Shown here in pieces: positions 8,410 through 16,907 of a stretch of DNA of 64,000 nucleotides (position 1 is its first letter; every line of letters starts with the position of its first letter). The DNA comes from Streptomyces rubiginosohelvolus (GTDB lineage: Bacteria > Actinomycetota > Actinomycetes > Streptomycetales > Streptomycetaceae), in assembly GCF_014649875.1 (NCBI RefSeq), contig NZ_BMTW01000001.1, positions 930,001-994,000 on the forward strand. Reading direction: 5' to 3'. The notes under the pieces are model-generated. The model was not told the DNA's origin, did no database searches, and saw only the letters and a list, made by a program, of their open reading frames with translations. Both the position numbers and the translations under genes were made by a program.

Positions 8410-8874
8410 TCAGCCGGCGAGGCGCTTCTTCACCGCAGCGGCGACCCGGCCGCCCTCGGCGAGCCCGGCGACCTTCGGGTTGACGATCTTCATGACGGCG
8501 CCCATCGCGCGCGGTCCCTCGGCCCCGGCGGCCTTCGCCTCCTCGACGGCGGACGCCACGATGACGTTCAGCTCGTCGTCCGTGAGCTGCTTGGGCAGGT
8601 AGCCGTCGAGCAGCTCGCCCTCCGCCTTCTCGCGCTCGGCCTGCTCGGTCCGGCCGCCCTGGGCGAAGGCCTCGGCCGCCTCACGGCGCTTCTTCGCCTC
8701 CTTGGCGATCACCTTCTGCACCTCGTCGTCGGAGAGCTCGCGCGCCGACGTGCCGCTGACCTCTTCCTTCGTGATCGCGGTGAGGGTGAGCCGAAGGGTG
8801 GACGAGGTCAGCTCGTCACGCGCCTTCATGGCCGTGTGGAGGTCTTCCTTGAGCTTGGACTTGAGCGTGGTCAT
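8410..8874 (-). CDS. GatB/YqeY domain protein
   Basis: A 154-residue protein starting MTTLKSKLKEDLHTAMKARD, with GYLPKQLTDDEL in the middle and a MGAVMKIVNPKVAG-like segment near the end. This is the full YqeY family pattern, related to the tail domain of the GatB amidotransferase subunit that contacts tRNA. The family has no settled function as a free-standing protein. A longer in-frame extension upstream lies antisense to the next gene and is not credible. CACAAT sits six bases before the ATG on the minus strand, a possible weak leaderless promoter. Confidence 0.9.
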   Translation of the reverse strand: MTTLKSKLKEDLHTAMKARDELTSSTLRLTLTAITKEEVSGTSARELSDDEVQKVIAKEAKKRREAAEAFAQGGRTEQAEREKAEGELLDGYLPKQLTDDELNVIVASAVEEAKAAGAEGPRAMGAVMKIVNPKVAGLAEGGRVAAAVKKRLAG

Positions 8875-8997
8875 GCCGTGATTGTGACAGGTGGGGGGCC
8901 GGAACCGCCCACCGATTTCCCTCCCCCTCCTCTGACCTTTCCTCTCGCCTACCTCTCGCCTTTTCTCCGGGCGTTCCGCTTCTGCGACGATGGGCGC

Positions 8998-9936
8998 ATG
9001 CGCGCACGCTACGGAGTACCCCTGAAAGTCACGGCAGTCGGCGCGGCGGTCGGCGCCGCCGGACTGGCCTACGCCGCCGGGTTCGAGGCCCGCTCGTTCC
9101 GCCTGCGACGGGTCACCGTTCCCGTACTCCCGCACGGGGCACGTCCGTTGCGCGTGCTGCAGGTCTCCGACATCCACATGGTGTGCGGTCAGCGCAAGAA
9201 GCGCGCCTGGCTCCAGTCGCTGGCGGGCCTGCGCCCCGACTTCGTGGTGAACACCGGCGACAACCTCTCCGACCCGGACGCGGTGCCCGAGGTGCTGGAC
9301 GCGCTGGGCCCGCTGATGGAGTTCCCGGGCGTGTACGTCTTCGGCTCCAACGACTACTACGGCCCCAAGCTCCGCAACCCGGCCCGCTACCTCCTGGAGA
9401 AGGCCCAGGGCAAGCACGGCCTCAACGGCAACGCCCCCGCGGTCGGCGTCGTCCACAATCCGTGGGAGCCGATGCGCGACGCCTTCGACGAGGCGGGCTG
9501 GCTGGACCTGTCGAACACCCGGGGCCGGCTCAAGCTGGAGGGCATGGAGCTGGCGTTCACCGGCCTGGACGACCCGCACATCAAGCGGGACCGTTACGCC
9601 GAGGTCCAGGGCGGCCCGGAAACCGGCGCCGACCTCTCCATCGGCGTGGTCCACGCCCCGTACCTCCGCTCCCTGGACGCCTTCACGGCCGACGGCTACC
9701 CCCTGATCCTGGCGGGCCACACGCACGGCGGCCAGCTGTGCATCCCGTTCTACGGGGCACTGGTCACCAACTGCGACCTGGACACGGACCGGGTCAAGGG
9801 CCTGTCGAGCCACACGGTCGGCGACCAGCGCGCCTACCTCCACGTCTCCGCGGGCTGCGGCACCAACCGCTACACCCCGGTCCGCTTCGCCTGCCCGCCG
9901 GAGGCGACGCTGCTGACGCTGGTGGCGAAGGGCTGA
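8998..9936 (+). CDS. Metallophosphoesterase (calcineurin-like, YkuE type)
   Basis: A 312-residue protein with a hydrophobic N-terminal segment (about residues 9-27, probable membrane anchor) followed by the phosphoesterase motifs VSDIHM, NTGDN, GSNDYYG, VVHAP and GHTHGGQ. The usual GNHD motif reads GSND, as in related actinobacterial proteins. These enzymes use a two-metal centre to hydrolyse phosphoesters, often at the membrane face; the substrate is unknown. The ATG start was chosen because upstream in-frame sequence is antisense to the YqeY gene. GACGAT lies six bases upstream. Confidence 0.88.
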   Translation: MRARYGVPLKVTAVGAAVGAAGLAYAAGFEARSFRLRRVTVPVLPHGARPLRVLQVSDIHMVCGQRKKRAWLQSLAGLRPDFVVNTGDNLSDPDAVPEVLDALGPLMEFPGVYVFGSNDYYGPKLRNPARYLLEKAQGKHGLNGNAPAVGVVHNPWEPMRDAFDEAGWLDLSNTRGRLKLEGMELAFTGLDDPHIKRDRYAEVQGGPETGADLSIGVVHAPYLRSLDAFTADGYPLILAGHTHGGQLCIPFYGALVTNCDLDTDRVKGLSSHTVGDQRAYLHVSAGCGTNRYTPVRFACPPEATLLTLVAKG

Positions 9937-10058
9937 GGGGGCGGGGCTGCCCCGGAGCGGTTGACGGCGGGGGCGCGGCGGCCCAGACCGGATGACGGCG
10001 AACGGCCGACGGGGCCGACGAATCGCGGGGGTCTTCCCACCCCCTTACGGTACGAATC

Positions 10059-10805
10059 ATGACCACGCCCCGGACCGCCCTGCTCCCCCGCCCCCGGGCT
10101 GCAGAGGTGCTCCGGGACCCCACCGGCCCCCGCCGCCCCTGGGCCACGGCCCTGCGCACCCTGGCGTGCGGGGCGGCGGCGGCGGGCCCGGCCATCACCG
10201 TGGCCACCGGTTACACCCCACCACCCCTGATCCACTTCACGGTCCTGGCGAACCTGCTGGTCGCGGTGGCCTTCGGCTGGTCGGCGGTACGTTCCTGGCG
10301 AGGTGCTCCGCCGCTCCCGCCGTACCTGACGGGCGGGGTGCTACTGCTCGCGGCGATCACCGCCCTGATGCACCACCTGGTGCTGGTGAACTACCCGGAG
10401 ACCCCGGCCCCCGGCACGGGCTGGTCCCTCGCAGCGACGCTCCTGCTCCACACGGTGACCCCCTTGACGGTCGCCGCGGACTGGCTCCTGCTGACCGCGC
10501 CGAGGACCCTGCGCCTGACCCACATCCCGCTGTGGCTGACGGCCCCGGCGGCCTACCTGGGCCTGGTTCTGACCCGCGGAGCCCTGCTCTCCCCCGGCTC
10601 CCCGACCCGCTACCCGTACCCGTTCCTCGACGTCGACACGTACGGCTACGCCGGCACCCTCACCCAGTCCCTCGCCCTCGGCCTCCTCTTCACCGCCCTG
10701 GCCAGCCTGATCACCGCCGTGGACCACATCCGGCCGAACGTGGCGGGGTGGATCCAGCACCGAGGAAACCGGATTTCGCCTCCGGCCGCCGGTGGGCTAA
10801 AGTAA
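10059..10805 (+). CDS. Pr6Pr family integral membrane protein
   Basis: A 248-residue protein with about six hydrophobic segments and the conserved [15 protein letters not shown] element near residues 184-198, typical of the Pr6Pr family (related to FAR-17a/AIG1 proteins). The function is unknown in bacteria. TACGGT (10046-10051) is seven bases before the ATG, so the mRNA should be leaderless. The gene lies directly upstream of tRNA-Pro on the same strand. Confidence 0.8.
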   Translation: MTTPRTALLPRPRAAEVLRDPTGPRRPWATALRTLACGAAAAGPAITVATGYTPPPLIHFTVLANLLVAVAFGWSAVRSWRGAPPLPPYLTGGVLLLAAITALMHHLVLVNYPETPAPGTGWSLAATLLLHTVTPLTVAADWLLLTAPRTLRLTHIPLWLTAPAAYLGLVLTRGALLSPGSPTRYPYPFLDVDTYGYAGTLTQSLALGLLFTALASLITAVDHIRPNVAGWIQHRGNRISPPAAGGLK

Positions 10806-10833
10806 TCGATGTCGCCGGGAGTCCGGTGGACAT

Positions 10834-10907
10834 CGGGGTGTAGCGCAGCTTGGCAGCGCGCTTCGTTCGGGACGAAGAGGTCGTGGGTTCAAATCCCGCC
10901 ACCCCGA
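10834..10907 (+). tRNA. tRNA-Pro (anticodon CGG)
   Basis: A 74-base cloverleaf: the acceptor stem CGGGGTG pairs with CACCCCG, the anticodon stem CTTCG pairs with CGAAG around the loop TTCGGGA, and the T-arm is GTGGG-TTCAAAT-CCCGC. The anticodon CGG reads CCG. The discriminator is A and the CCA end is not encoded. Confidence 0.97.
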
Positions 10908-10923
10908 CAGCTAAGCACCAGGT

Positions 10924-10959
10924 CAGAGGGCCGGTACTGATTTCAGTACCGGCCCTCTG
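10924..10959 (+). terminator. Terminator after tRNA-Pro
   Basis: A perfect 17-bp inverted repeat (10924-10940 with 10943-10959), followed by CTCTTT, lies 16 bases after the tRNA. Confidence 0.9.
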
Positions 10960-11001
10960 GCTCTTTCCGCGCGTGCGAGGCGATCCCGACCGGGAAACGC
11001 G

Positions 11002-11826
11002 TCAGCAGCCGCTTCCTGCGCTGCAGGAGTCAAAGCTCGTCGGCCGGGCGGGTGCCTGGGCAGTGGTGCCGGTGGGCGCCGTCGGCTTCGTGGCGCGGAC
11101 CATGGCCGAGTGCATGCCGTCGGCCACCGCGTGCGTGGGGATGACTTCGATGTCCGTGAAGCCGGCCGCCGCCAAGCCCTCTCCGTACTCAGTGAACGAC
11201 AGCGCGCCCGCGATGCAGCCGACGTAGTCGCCGCGTTCCGCCCGCTGGTCGGGGCCGAGTTGGTCGTCGGCCACGACGTCGGAGATGCCGATGCGGCCGC
11301 CGGGGGCCAGTACGCGGAACATCTCGGCGAAGACCGCGGGCTTGTCTGTGGACAGGTTGATGACGCAGTTCGAGATGACGACGTCGATGGTGTTCGCCGG
11401 GAGGGGGATCGCCTCGATGGTGCCCTTCAGGAACTCGACGTTCGTGGCGCCCGCCTTCTTCTGGTTGGCCAGGGCCAGGGCGAGCATCTCCTCGGTCATG
11501 TCCAGGCCGTACGCCTTGCCGGTGGGGCCGACGCGGCGGGCGGAGAGGAGGACGTCGATGCCGCCGCCGGAGCCGAGGTCCAGGACCCGGTCGCCTTCGT
11601 GGAGGTCGGCGACCGCGGTGGGGTTGCCGCAGCCGAGGGAGGCGGCGACGGCCTCGGCGGGGAGGGCGTCGCGTTCGGCGGCGGCGTAGAGGGTCGAGCC
11701 GAAGTTGTCGTCGACCTCGATGGCCTGCGGGCCGCAACAGGCCGTGCCGCCTTCGGTGACCTGGACGGCAGCGGCGGCGTAGCGCTCGCGGACGGTTTCG
11801 CGCAGGTCGTTGGAGTGGTGGCTCAT
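11002..11826 (-). CDS. arsM: Arsenite S-adenosylmethionine methyltransferase
   Basis: A 274-residue class I methyltransferase with the SAM motif VLDLGSGGGIDVLL near residues 81-94. The ArsM cysteines are visible in TACCGP near 29, SLGCGNP near 64 and ISNCVINL near 152, with an extra Cys pair at the C-terminus (CSAGSGC). The enzyme converts As(III) to methylated, often volatile, forms. A GGAGG Shine-Dalgarno sequence precedes the ATG. The gene is divergent from arsR-acr3-arsC, so one operator region can control both arms of arsenic resistance. Confidence 0.93.
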   Translation of the reverse strand: MSHHSNDLRETVRERYAAAAVQVTEGGTACCGPQAIEVDDNFGSTLYAAAERDALPAEAVAASLGCGNPTAVADLHEGDRVLDLGSGGGIDVLLSARRVGPTGKAYGLDMTEEMLALALANQKKAGATNVEFLKGTIEAIPLPANTIDVVISNCVINLSTDKPAVFAEMFRVLAPGGRIGISDVVADDQLGPDQRAERGDYVGCIAGALSFTEYGEGLAAAGFTDIEVIPTHAVADGMHSAMVRATKPTAPTGTTAQAPARPTSFDSCSAGSGC

Positions 11827-11901
11827 GACGTACCTCCAGGCTGTTTTGATGTTTCTCTATGCAAGCTTGCTTCTTGAATCGAAGTTCGTCAACATAGAAG
11901 C
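11827..11901. promoter_or_regulatory. Divergent arsM/arsR promoter and candidate ArsR operator
   Basis: The 75 bases are AT-richer than the flanks. The inverted pair TTGA (11874-11877) and TCAA (11889-11892), 11 bases apart, resembles ArsR-type half sites. CAACAT (11890-11895) is six bases before the arsR ATG and overlaps the second half site, so bound ArsR would block its own promoter. The boundaries are inferred. Confidence 0.5.
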
Positions 11902-12285
11902 ATGTCGAAACAAGAGCTGGTCGTGCTCGGCCAGGACGAGAGCGGCTGCTGCCCCACCCTGCTGACCGCGCCTCTGGACCAGGAGCAGGCCGTCGAGCTG
12001 GCCAAGATGTTCAAGGCTCTCGGCGACCCCGTACGGCTCCGCCTGTTGTCGATGATCGCCTCGCGCGAGGGCGGCGAGATCTGCGTCTGCGACCTCACCC
12101 CTGCGTTCGATCTGTCCCAGCCGACGATCTCCCACCACCTCAAGCTGCTGCGGCAGGCCGGGCTCATCGACTGCGAGCGGCGCGGCACCTGGGTGTACTA
12201 CTGGCTGCTGCCGGGGACCATCGACAAGCTCGCCGGGGTTCTCACCCGCTCCGGACGGCCCGCCACGTCGGAGGCCTCCGCGTGA
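11902..12285 (+). CDS. arsR: ArsR/SmtB family arsenite-responsive repressor
   Basis: A 127-residue winged-helix regulator. ALGDPVRLRLLS opens the DNA-binding domain, EICVCDL near residues 53-59 is the classical As(III)-binding Cys pair on helix alpha-3, and QPTISHHLKLLRQAGLI is the recognition helix region. A further Cys pair (SGCCP) is at residues 16-17. It represses the ars genes until arsenite binds. Its stop overlaps the GTG of acr3 (GTGA), so the operon is translationally coupled. Confidence 0.93.
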   Translation: MSKQELVVLGQDESGCCPTLLTAPLDQEQAVELAKMFKALGDPVRLRLLSMIASREGGEICVCDLTPAFDLSQPTISHHLKLLRQAGLIDCERRGTWVYYWLLPGTIDKLAGVLTRSGRPATSEASA

Positions 12286-13391
12286 GCGCTCCCTCCACCG
12301 CCCCCGTCGCGGCGCGGATGTCCTTCGTGGACCGCTACCTGGCGGTGTGGATCCTGGTTGCCATGGCCGCCGGTCTCGGTCTGGGGCGTCTCGTTCCCGG
12401 GCTCGGCGACGTGCTGGCGAAGGTCACCGTCACCGGGGTCTCGCTGCCGATCGCTCTCGGGCTGCTCGTGATGATGTACCCGGTACTGGCCAAGGTCCGC
12501 TACGACCGTCTGGGCACCGTCACCGGCGACCGCCGGCTCCTCGTTCCCTCGCTGGTGCTGAACTGGGTGCTCGGGCCGGCGCTGATGTTCGCCCTCGCCT
12601 GGATCTTCCTGCCGGACCTGCCCGAATTCCGCACCGGCCTGATCATCGTGGGGCTCGCCCGCTGCATCGCCATGGTCGTCATCTGGAACGACCTCGCCTG
12701 CGGCGACCGCGAGGCCGCCGCCGTCCTGGTCGCCCTCAACTCCGTGTTCCAGGTCTTCGCCTTCAGCCTGCTCGGCTGGTTCTACCTGTCCGTACTGCCC
12801 GGGTGGCTCGGCCTGGACCAGACCGTCCTGGACGTGTCGGTGGGGGAGATCGCCCGCAGTGTGCTGATCTTCCTCGGCATCCCGCTGGCCGCCGGCTTTC
12901 TGACCCGCCGTCTGGGCGAGCGGGCGAAAGGCCGCATCTGGTACGAGACGAAACTGCTCCCGCGCATCGGGCCGTTCGCCCTGTACGGGCTGCTCTGCAC
13001 CATCGTCGTCCTCTTCGCCCTCCAGGGTGACGCCATCACCTCCCGGCCCTTCGACGTCGTCCGGATCGCGCTGCCGCTGCTGGTGTACTTCGCGCTCATG
13101 TGGGCCGGCTCCCTGGCTCTGGGAAAGGCTGTCGGGCTGGATTACCCGAAGGCCGCGACGCTCGCGTTCACGGCCGCGGGCAACAACTTCGAGCTGGCCA
13201 TCGCCGTCTCCATCGCCACCTTCGGCGCCACCAGCGGACAGGCCCTCGCCGGAGTCGTCGGCCCCCTCATCGAGGTACCCGTCCTCATCGGCCTCGTGTA
13301 CGTGGCGCTCGCCGCCCGCCGTTTCTTCCCCGATCCCGGCCCCTCTGCCGCGTCACCTGCCGCCGTCCCGGAAGGCCCCGCCCATGTCTGA
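12282..13391 (+). CDS. acr3: Arsenite efflux transporter, ACR3 family
   Basis: A 369-residue membrane protein with about ten hydrophobic segments. The ACR3 signature GLARCIAMVVIWNDLACGD near residues 126-144 carries the cysteine essential for arsenite transport. The C-terminal half has TFTAAGNNFELAIA-like sequence typical of the family. It exports As(OH)3 using the proton motive force. It overlaps arsR by four bases and arsC by eight, giving a tight arsR-acr3-arsC operon. Confidence 0.95.
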   Translation: MSAPSTAPVAARMSFVDRYLAVWILVAMAAGLGLGRLVPGLGDVLAKVTVTGVSLPIALGLLVMMYPVLAKVRYDRLGTVTGDRRLLVPSLVLNWVLGPALMFALAWIFLPDLPEFRTGLIIVGLARCIAMVVIWNDLACGDREAAAVLVALNSVFQVFAFSLLGWFYLSVLPGWLGLDQTVLDVSVGEIARSVLIFLGIPLAAGFLTRRLGERAKGRIWYETKLLPRIGPFALYGLLCTIVVLFALQGDAITSRPFDVVRIALPLLVYFALMWAGSLALGKAVGLDYPKAATLAFTAAGNNFELAIAVSIATFGATSGQALAGVVGPLIEVPVLIGLVYVALAARRFFPDPGPSAASPAAVPEGPAHV

Positions 13392-13794
13392 CACCGCCAA
13401 GCCCTCGGTCCTGTTCGTCTGCGTCCACAACGCCGGGCGCTCCCAGATGGCCGCCGGGTTCCTCGCCCATCTCGCCGGTGACCGAGTCCTCGTGCACTCC
13501 GCCGGGTCCCTGCCCGCCGACCAGGTCAACCCGGCCGCCGTCGCCGCCATGGCCGAAGTCGGCATCGACATCACCGCCGCCGCACCCAAGGTCCTCACCG
13601 CCGAGGCCGTCCAGGCGTCCGACTACGTGATCACCATGGGCTGCGGCGACGCGTGCCCGGTCTTCCCCGGCAGGACGTACCTCGACTGGCAGCTCGACGA
13701 TCCGGCGGGCAAGGGTGTCGACGCCGTCCGTCCGATCCGTGACGAGATCAGGCGGCGCGTCGACGCCCTCCTTGCCGAGATCGGTTCTCGGTAG
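13384..13794 (+). CDS. arsC: Arsenate reductase, LMW-phosphatase type
   Basis: A 136-residue protein with the P-loop C13-VHNAG-R19-S typical of low-molecular-weight phosphatase folds, and a second Cys pair in ITMGCGDACPV near residues 82-90. That arrangement is the thioredoxin-coupled ArsC type, which reduces As(V) to As(III) for export by ACR3. The ATG lies eight bases inside the acr3 gene. It is the last gene of the arsenic operon; the readable remains of an acetyltransferase gene converge on it. Confidence 0.93.
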   Translation: MSDTAKPSVLFVCVHNAGRSQMAAGFLAHLAGDRVLVHSAGSLPADQVNPAAVAAMAEVGIDITAAAPKVLTAEAVQASDYVITMGCGDACPVFPGRTYLDWQLDDPAGKGVDAVRPIRDEIRRRVDALLAEIGSR

Positions 13795-13813
13795 GGGGTC
13801 AGTCGCGGTTCGC

Positions 13814-14297
13814 TCAGCGGCAGGGCTTGCTCAGGTAGAGGGCGTACTCGCCCGCCGAGGCCGTGAACTCGTAGAGCGATGTGGCCCGCCCCGCGCTCCC
13901 GGGCGAACTCCTCCGCCCGGGACATCAGTGCCCTGCCCACCCCTCGGCCCCGGTGGTCGGGGGCGACCTCGATGTCCTCGATCGTGAGGCGGCGGTTCCA
14001 CCGCGCGTACGCGACCGAGACGAAGCCTGCCAGGGAGCCGTCGGGGGCCAGAGCCAGGAAGGTGGGGGCTCCCTGGAGATGTTGGTCTCCCTCGTCCGCT
14101 GAGACGTCCTCGTCCTCCGGGAACACCTTCGTCAGCGGCGGGTCCACCACCGTCTCCCGCAGCGTGAAGCCGTTCTCCGCCGTCTCCACCTGGAAGACCG
14201 TGGCCGTCGTGAAAGAGCCGTCCAGCGCTTCGACGAGCCCGGCGTCCTCGGGCGTGGCGGTGCGGATCTCGTACGTCGTGTCATCGGCCGGGGGCAT
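13814..14297 (-). pseudogene. GNAT acetyltransferase, internally deleted and out of frame
   Basis: The N-terminal part is intact and resembles streptothricin-acetyltransferase-like GNAT enzymes, with EDIEVAPDHRGRGVGRALM as the acetyl-CoA loop. After GAGHIA at about 13871-13886 the frame runs on as unrelated sequence into the arsC 3' end. In the next frame the family's normal ending appears at once, SLYEFTASAGEYALYLSKPC, with a stop at 13814-13816. Roughly two dozen family residues that should lie between are missing. I infer a deletion between short repeats containing ACATCGC, with a frame change. TAGTCT six bases before the ATG indicates that a leaderless promoter remains. The frameshifted product would be about 224 residues and probably inactive. 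Confidence 0.8.
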
Positions 14298-14343
14298 GGC
14301 ACGAGACTACGGCGAGGTGAACGGGCGTCAGCAGGGCGTCCCT

Positions 14344-15111
14344 TCAGGAACCGGGCGTCAGGTCGTCGGAGCGGCCCGCCTCGATACGCGACCACTGCGG
14401 GATCGGGCGGCCGTTGGTGCGCATGGGGTGCTCCGGGGGCGCGTCCATGGTCTGGGGCCAGCCGGAGGGCGAGTCCTCCCAGAGTTCCTGGCGGCCGTAC
14501 ACGGTCAGGTCGATCAGCGCGTAGTCGTAGTCCATCACCTCCACCCCGCGCAGCGTCGTCCAGTACGTCTCGTAGACCCGGTCGCCCTCGCGCAGGTAGC
14601 AGACGATGTGCATGCTGCCGACCTGGCGTCCGGTCAGCAGCTCGTCGTTCGAGGGGAGTGCGGAGTACCAGGGCATCTCCCAGCCCATGAAGTCCCGGTA
14701 GCGGCGGCTCTCCTCGTACGGGCCCTGGCAGAAGACGGCGTACGTGATGTCGCGGGAGTGCAGGAACTCCAGCTCCCGCACCTGGTTGGTGACCCAGGTG
14801 CAGCCCTCGCACTGGTCGGCCGCCTCGTGGCCCTCGTGCCACATGAAGTAGTACGCGATCAGCTGTCGGCGTCCTTCGAACGCGTCGAGCAGCGTCACCG
14901 GGCCGGCCGGGCCGGTCAGTTCGAGATTCGCGTCCACCTCGACCATGGGCAGTCGGCGGCGGGCCGCCGCGATCGCGTCGCCTTCCCTCGTGTGCGCCTT
15001 CTCGCGGAGCCGCAGACTCGCCACTTCCGCCTCGAAGGCCGCCCGGTCGGCCACCGGCGGCCGGGCCGGTGCGCGGTCGGGGTCCGGCGTGCTGCTGTCG
15101 TGCTCGGTCAC
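14344..15111 (-). CDS. DUF899 thioredoxin-like family protein
   Basis: A 255-residue protein with the DUF899 pattern: REKAHTREGDAIAAARRRLP, RRQLIAYYFMWHEGHE, the Cys-containing QCEGCTWVTNQ and FMGWEMPWYS. The fold is thioredoxin-like and the function is unknown. I chose the GTG at 15111 (VTEHDSS); a longer in-frame ATG at 15180 is possible. The protein is probably cytoplasmic. Its 3' end faces no gene, and the next start upstream is the divergent molbindin-like regulator. Confidence 0.8.
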   Translation of the reverse strand: MTEHDSSTPDPDRAPARPPVADRAAFEAEVASLRLREKAHTREGDAIAAARRRLPMVEVDANLELTGPAGPVTLLDAFEGRRQLIAYYFMWHEGHEAADQCEGCTWVTNQVRELEFLHSRDITYAVFCQGPYEESRRYRDFMGWEMPWYSALPSNDELLTGRQVGSMHIVCYLREGDRVYETYWTTLRGVEVMDYDYALIDLTVYGRQELWEDSPSGWPQTMDAPPEHPMRTNGRPIPQWSRIEAGRSDDLTPGS

Positions 15112-15299
15112 GGTCGTGTCCCGTCGTCGTACGTCGTCACGCGCCCCCGTCGGCCGGAGGTCGGCTCCGTCCGCGGGCACGCGAGTTTCCCAGGAGCGCC
15201 CGGGACGGTCCAGCTCCCCGCCCGGCGAGCCGGGTTACCGAACCGGGACGCCGTAACCGAGCCCAACATGAAGCAAACGAAAGGCCCTAGAGTGCCTCC

Positions 15300-15695
15300 G
15301 TGCCGACCTACAGCATCGGCCGGGCCGCGGAGCTGCTCGGCGTCAGTTCGGAGACCGTCCGCCGGTGGGCCGACAGGGGGCAGCTCGCCATGGAGCGGGA
15401 CGGGGCGGGGAACCGGGTGATCGACGGGGTCGGGCTCGCCGCGTTCGCCAAGGACCGGGCCGCCGGGCTGCATCCTGTGCCCGGGGAGACGCGGACCTCG
15501 GTGCGGAACTCCTTCGCCGGGATCGTCACCGCCGTGACCGTCGACGACATCGTGGCCCAGGTCGAGATCCAGTCCGGGCCCCACCGGCTCGTCTCCCTGG
15601 TGAGCCGGGAGGCGGTCGACGAGCTGGGTATCGAGGTCGGGGTGACCGCCACCGCGCGGGTGAAGTCGACCAACGTTCACATCGATCGGCCGTAG
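15300..15695 (+). CDS. HTH-TOBE molybdate-binding (molbindin-like) protein
   Basis: A 131-residue protein. Residues 1-50 form an excisionase/MerR-like helix-turn-helix (YSIGRAAELLGVSSETVRRW), and residues 65-131 a TOBE/Mop domain (RNSFAGIVTAVTVDDIVAQVEI, ATARVKSTNVHI) that binds molybdate or tungstate. It is likely a regulator or storage protein for molybdate homeostasis. TAGAGT at 15288-15293 is six bases before the GTG, so the mRNA is probably leaderless. The remnant of a molybdopterin oxidoreductase lies downstream at 16858-17040, which fits a former molybdenum-related neighbourhood. Confidence 0.85.
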   Translation: MPTYSIGRAAELLGVSSETVRRWADRGQLAMERDGAGNRVIDGVGLAAFAKDRAAGLHPVPGETRTSVRNSFAGIVTAVTVDDIVAQVEIQSGPHRLVSLVSREAVDELGIEVGVTATARVKSTNVHIDRP

Positions 15696-15696
15696 A

Positions 15697-15744
15697 GCCG
15701 GAAACCCGGGTCAGCGGCAGACCGGAGACCCAGGTCAGCGGCAG
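15697..15744. repeat. 24-bp tandem duplication at a convergent gene end
   Basis: Two 24-base units (15697-15720 and 15721-15744) differ at only a few positions. The second carries the stop and last codons of the PucR gene on the minus strand, so the first copy repeats that gene's 3' end outside the coding region. Confidence 0.75.
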
Positions 15745-16907
15745 AGCAGCGCCGCCTTCAGGTCCAGCTTGTGGTCCAGCCGGGCCAGGTCGCGGCCCGT
15801 CAGCATCTCCACGCGCGGGATGCGGTAGTGCACGGTGTTGACGTGCAGATGCAGCGCCTCTGCTGTGCGGGCCCAGGAGCCGTTGTGCGTGAGGAACACA
15901 TCCAGGGTCTCCAGGAGCATCCGGTGCGAGGGGTTCGTGTCGTCGGCGAGCAGGCCCAGCGCGTGGATGCCGAAGGCGGTCCGTACGTCGGCGGGGATGC
16001 CCGTGAGGAGGGCGTCGAGCGTCGTCAGGTCCTCGACCGCCGTCAGGTTGGACGTGGGCGCCTCGGTCCCGGGTGCCTTCCGTGAGCTCGCCGCCGTCAA
16101 CGCGTAACGTGCCTGCGTCAGCGCCCCCTTGAGACTTTGCGGGGTGGTGGCCGGGGTGCTGATGCCGCCGTGGAGGGGGACCTTCGCGCTACGGGACTGG
16201 AGCGTCGGCCAGAGGTTCTTCAGCGTCGTGGCGATCGGGTCCGTGCGTGAGTCCGTACGTGTGCGGGTGCCTATCACCGCCGTCGCCTCCCCCGGCTCCG
16301 CCATCGGCAGCCTCCCCACCGCGAAACCGCAGTCCGTCAGGTGGTGCAGTGCCTCGGCCAGGGCGTCGACCGCCCCGTCGTCGTCCGCCGCCCCCTTCAC
16401 CGTGATGACCGTGTACGGGTCCTGATCCGCCAGGCCGCACGCCTCCAGCGCCCTCCCCAGCGCGGCCGGGGCGGCGGCGCTCGGCGGGGCGTCGATCAGG
16501 GCCAGCAGGTCGGTGGCCCGGCCCCGGGCGGTCGTCTCGCGGCGGAGCGTCTCCCGGCGGTGCTGGGCCAGCACCTCGGCTATCTCGTGCAGCATGCGCG
16601 GCGGCGTCCCGACCGGCTCGGGCAGGTGCAGATGCCACTGGGCGTACGCGGATGCGTCCAGGTCGACGCTCAGGGTCGTGGTCGCCGTGACGGCCTCGGC
16701 CGCCCGGCGGGCGGGCAGCGGCGGGGCGGTCGGGGTGCGGGCGATCGTGCGGCCCGTGGCGCTGAGCACGTACGCGGGCGGGGTCCCGAGGTGGGCGACC
16801 GACCGGGTGAGCAGCGTGTCCGGGTCCGTGCCGTCCGCCAGGAGCCGGCTCAGCTCCGTGATCGACGCGGACTTCGGCGATGCGCCCGTGCTGCTCGCCA
16901 CCCGCAT
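15735..16907 (-). CDS. PucR/CdaR-type transcriptional regulator, probably N-terminally truncated
   Basis: A 390-residue open frame. The C-terminal 60 residues are a PucR-type HTH (TLDVFLTHNGSWARTAEALHL, then NTVHYRIPRVEMLTG), preceded by a GGDEF-like central domain. The first recognisable element, ITELSRLLADGTDPDTLL, looks like the linker that follows the PucR N-terminal domain, and that domain is missing. Codons 1-16 are antisense to the molybdopterin oxidoreductase remnant. I infer that the original 5' end and promoter were lost. Whether the gene is expressed is unknown. Confidence 0.75.
   Translation of the reverse strand: MRVASSTGASPKSASITELSRLLADGTDPDTLLTRSVAHLGTPPAYVLSATGRTIARTPTAPPLPARRAAEAVTATTTLSVDLDASAYAQWHLHLPEPVGTPPRMLHEIAEVLAQHRRETLRRETTARGRATDLLALIDAPPSAAAPAALGRALEACGLADQDPYTVITVKGAADDDGAVDALAEALHHLTDCGFAVGRLPMAEPGEATAVIGTRTRTDSRTDPIATTLKNLWPTLQSRSAKVPLHGGISTPATTPQSLKGALTQARYALTAASSRKAPGTEAPTSNLTAVEDLTTLDALLTGIPADVRTAFGIHALGLLADDTNPSHRMLLETLDVFLTHNGSWARTAEALHLHVNTVHYRIPRVEMLTGRDLARLDHKLDLKAALLCR

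Noticed and set aside
16513-16857. Upstream part of the frame that ends in the molybdopterin oxidoreductase remnant
   Set aside because: It is antisense to a conserved PucR coding region and shows no oxidoreductase motif; only the last 60 codons were kept.
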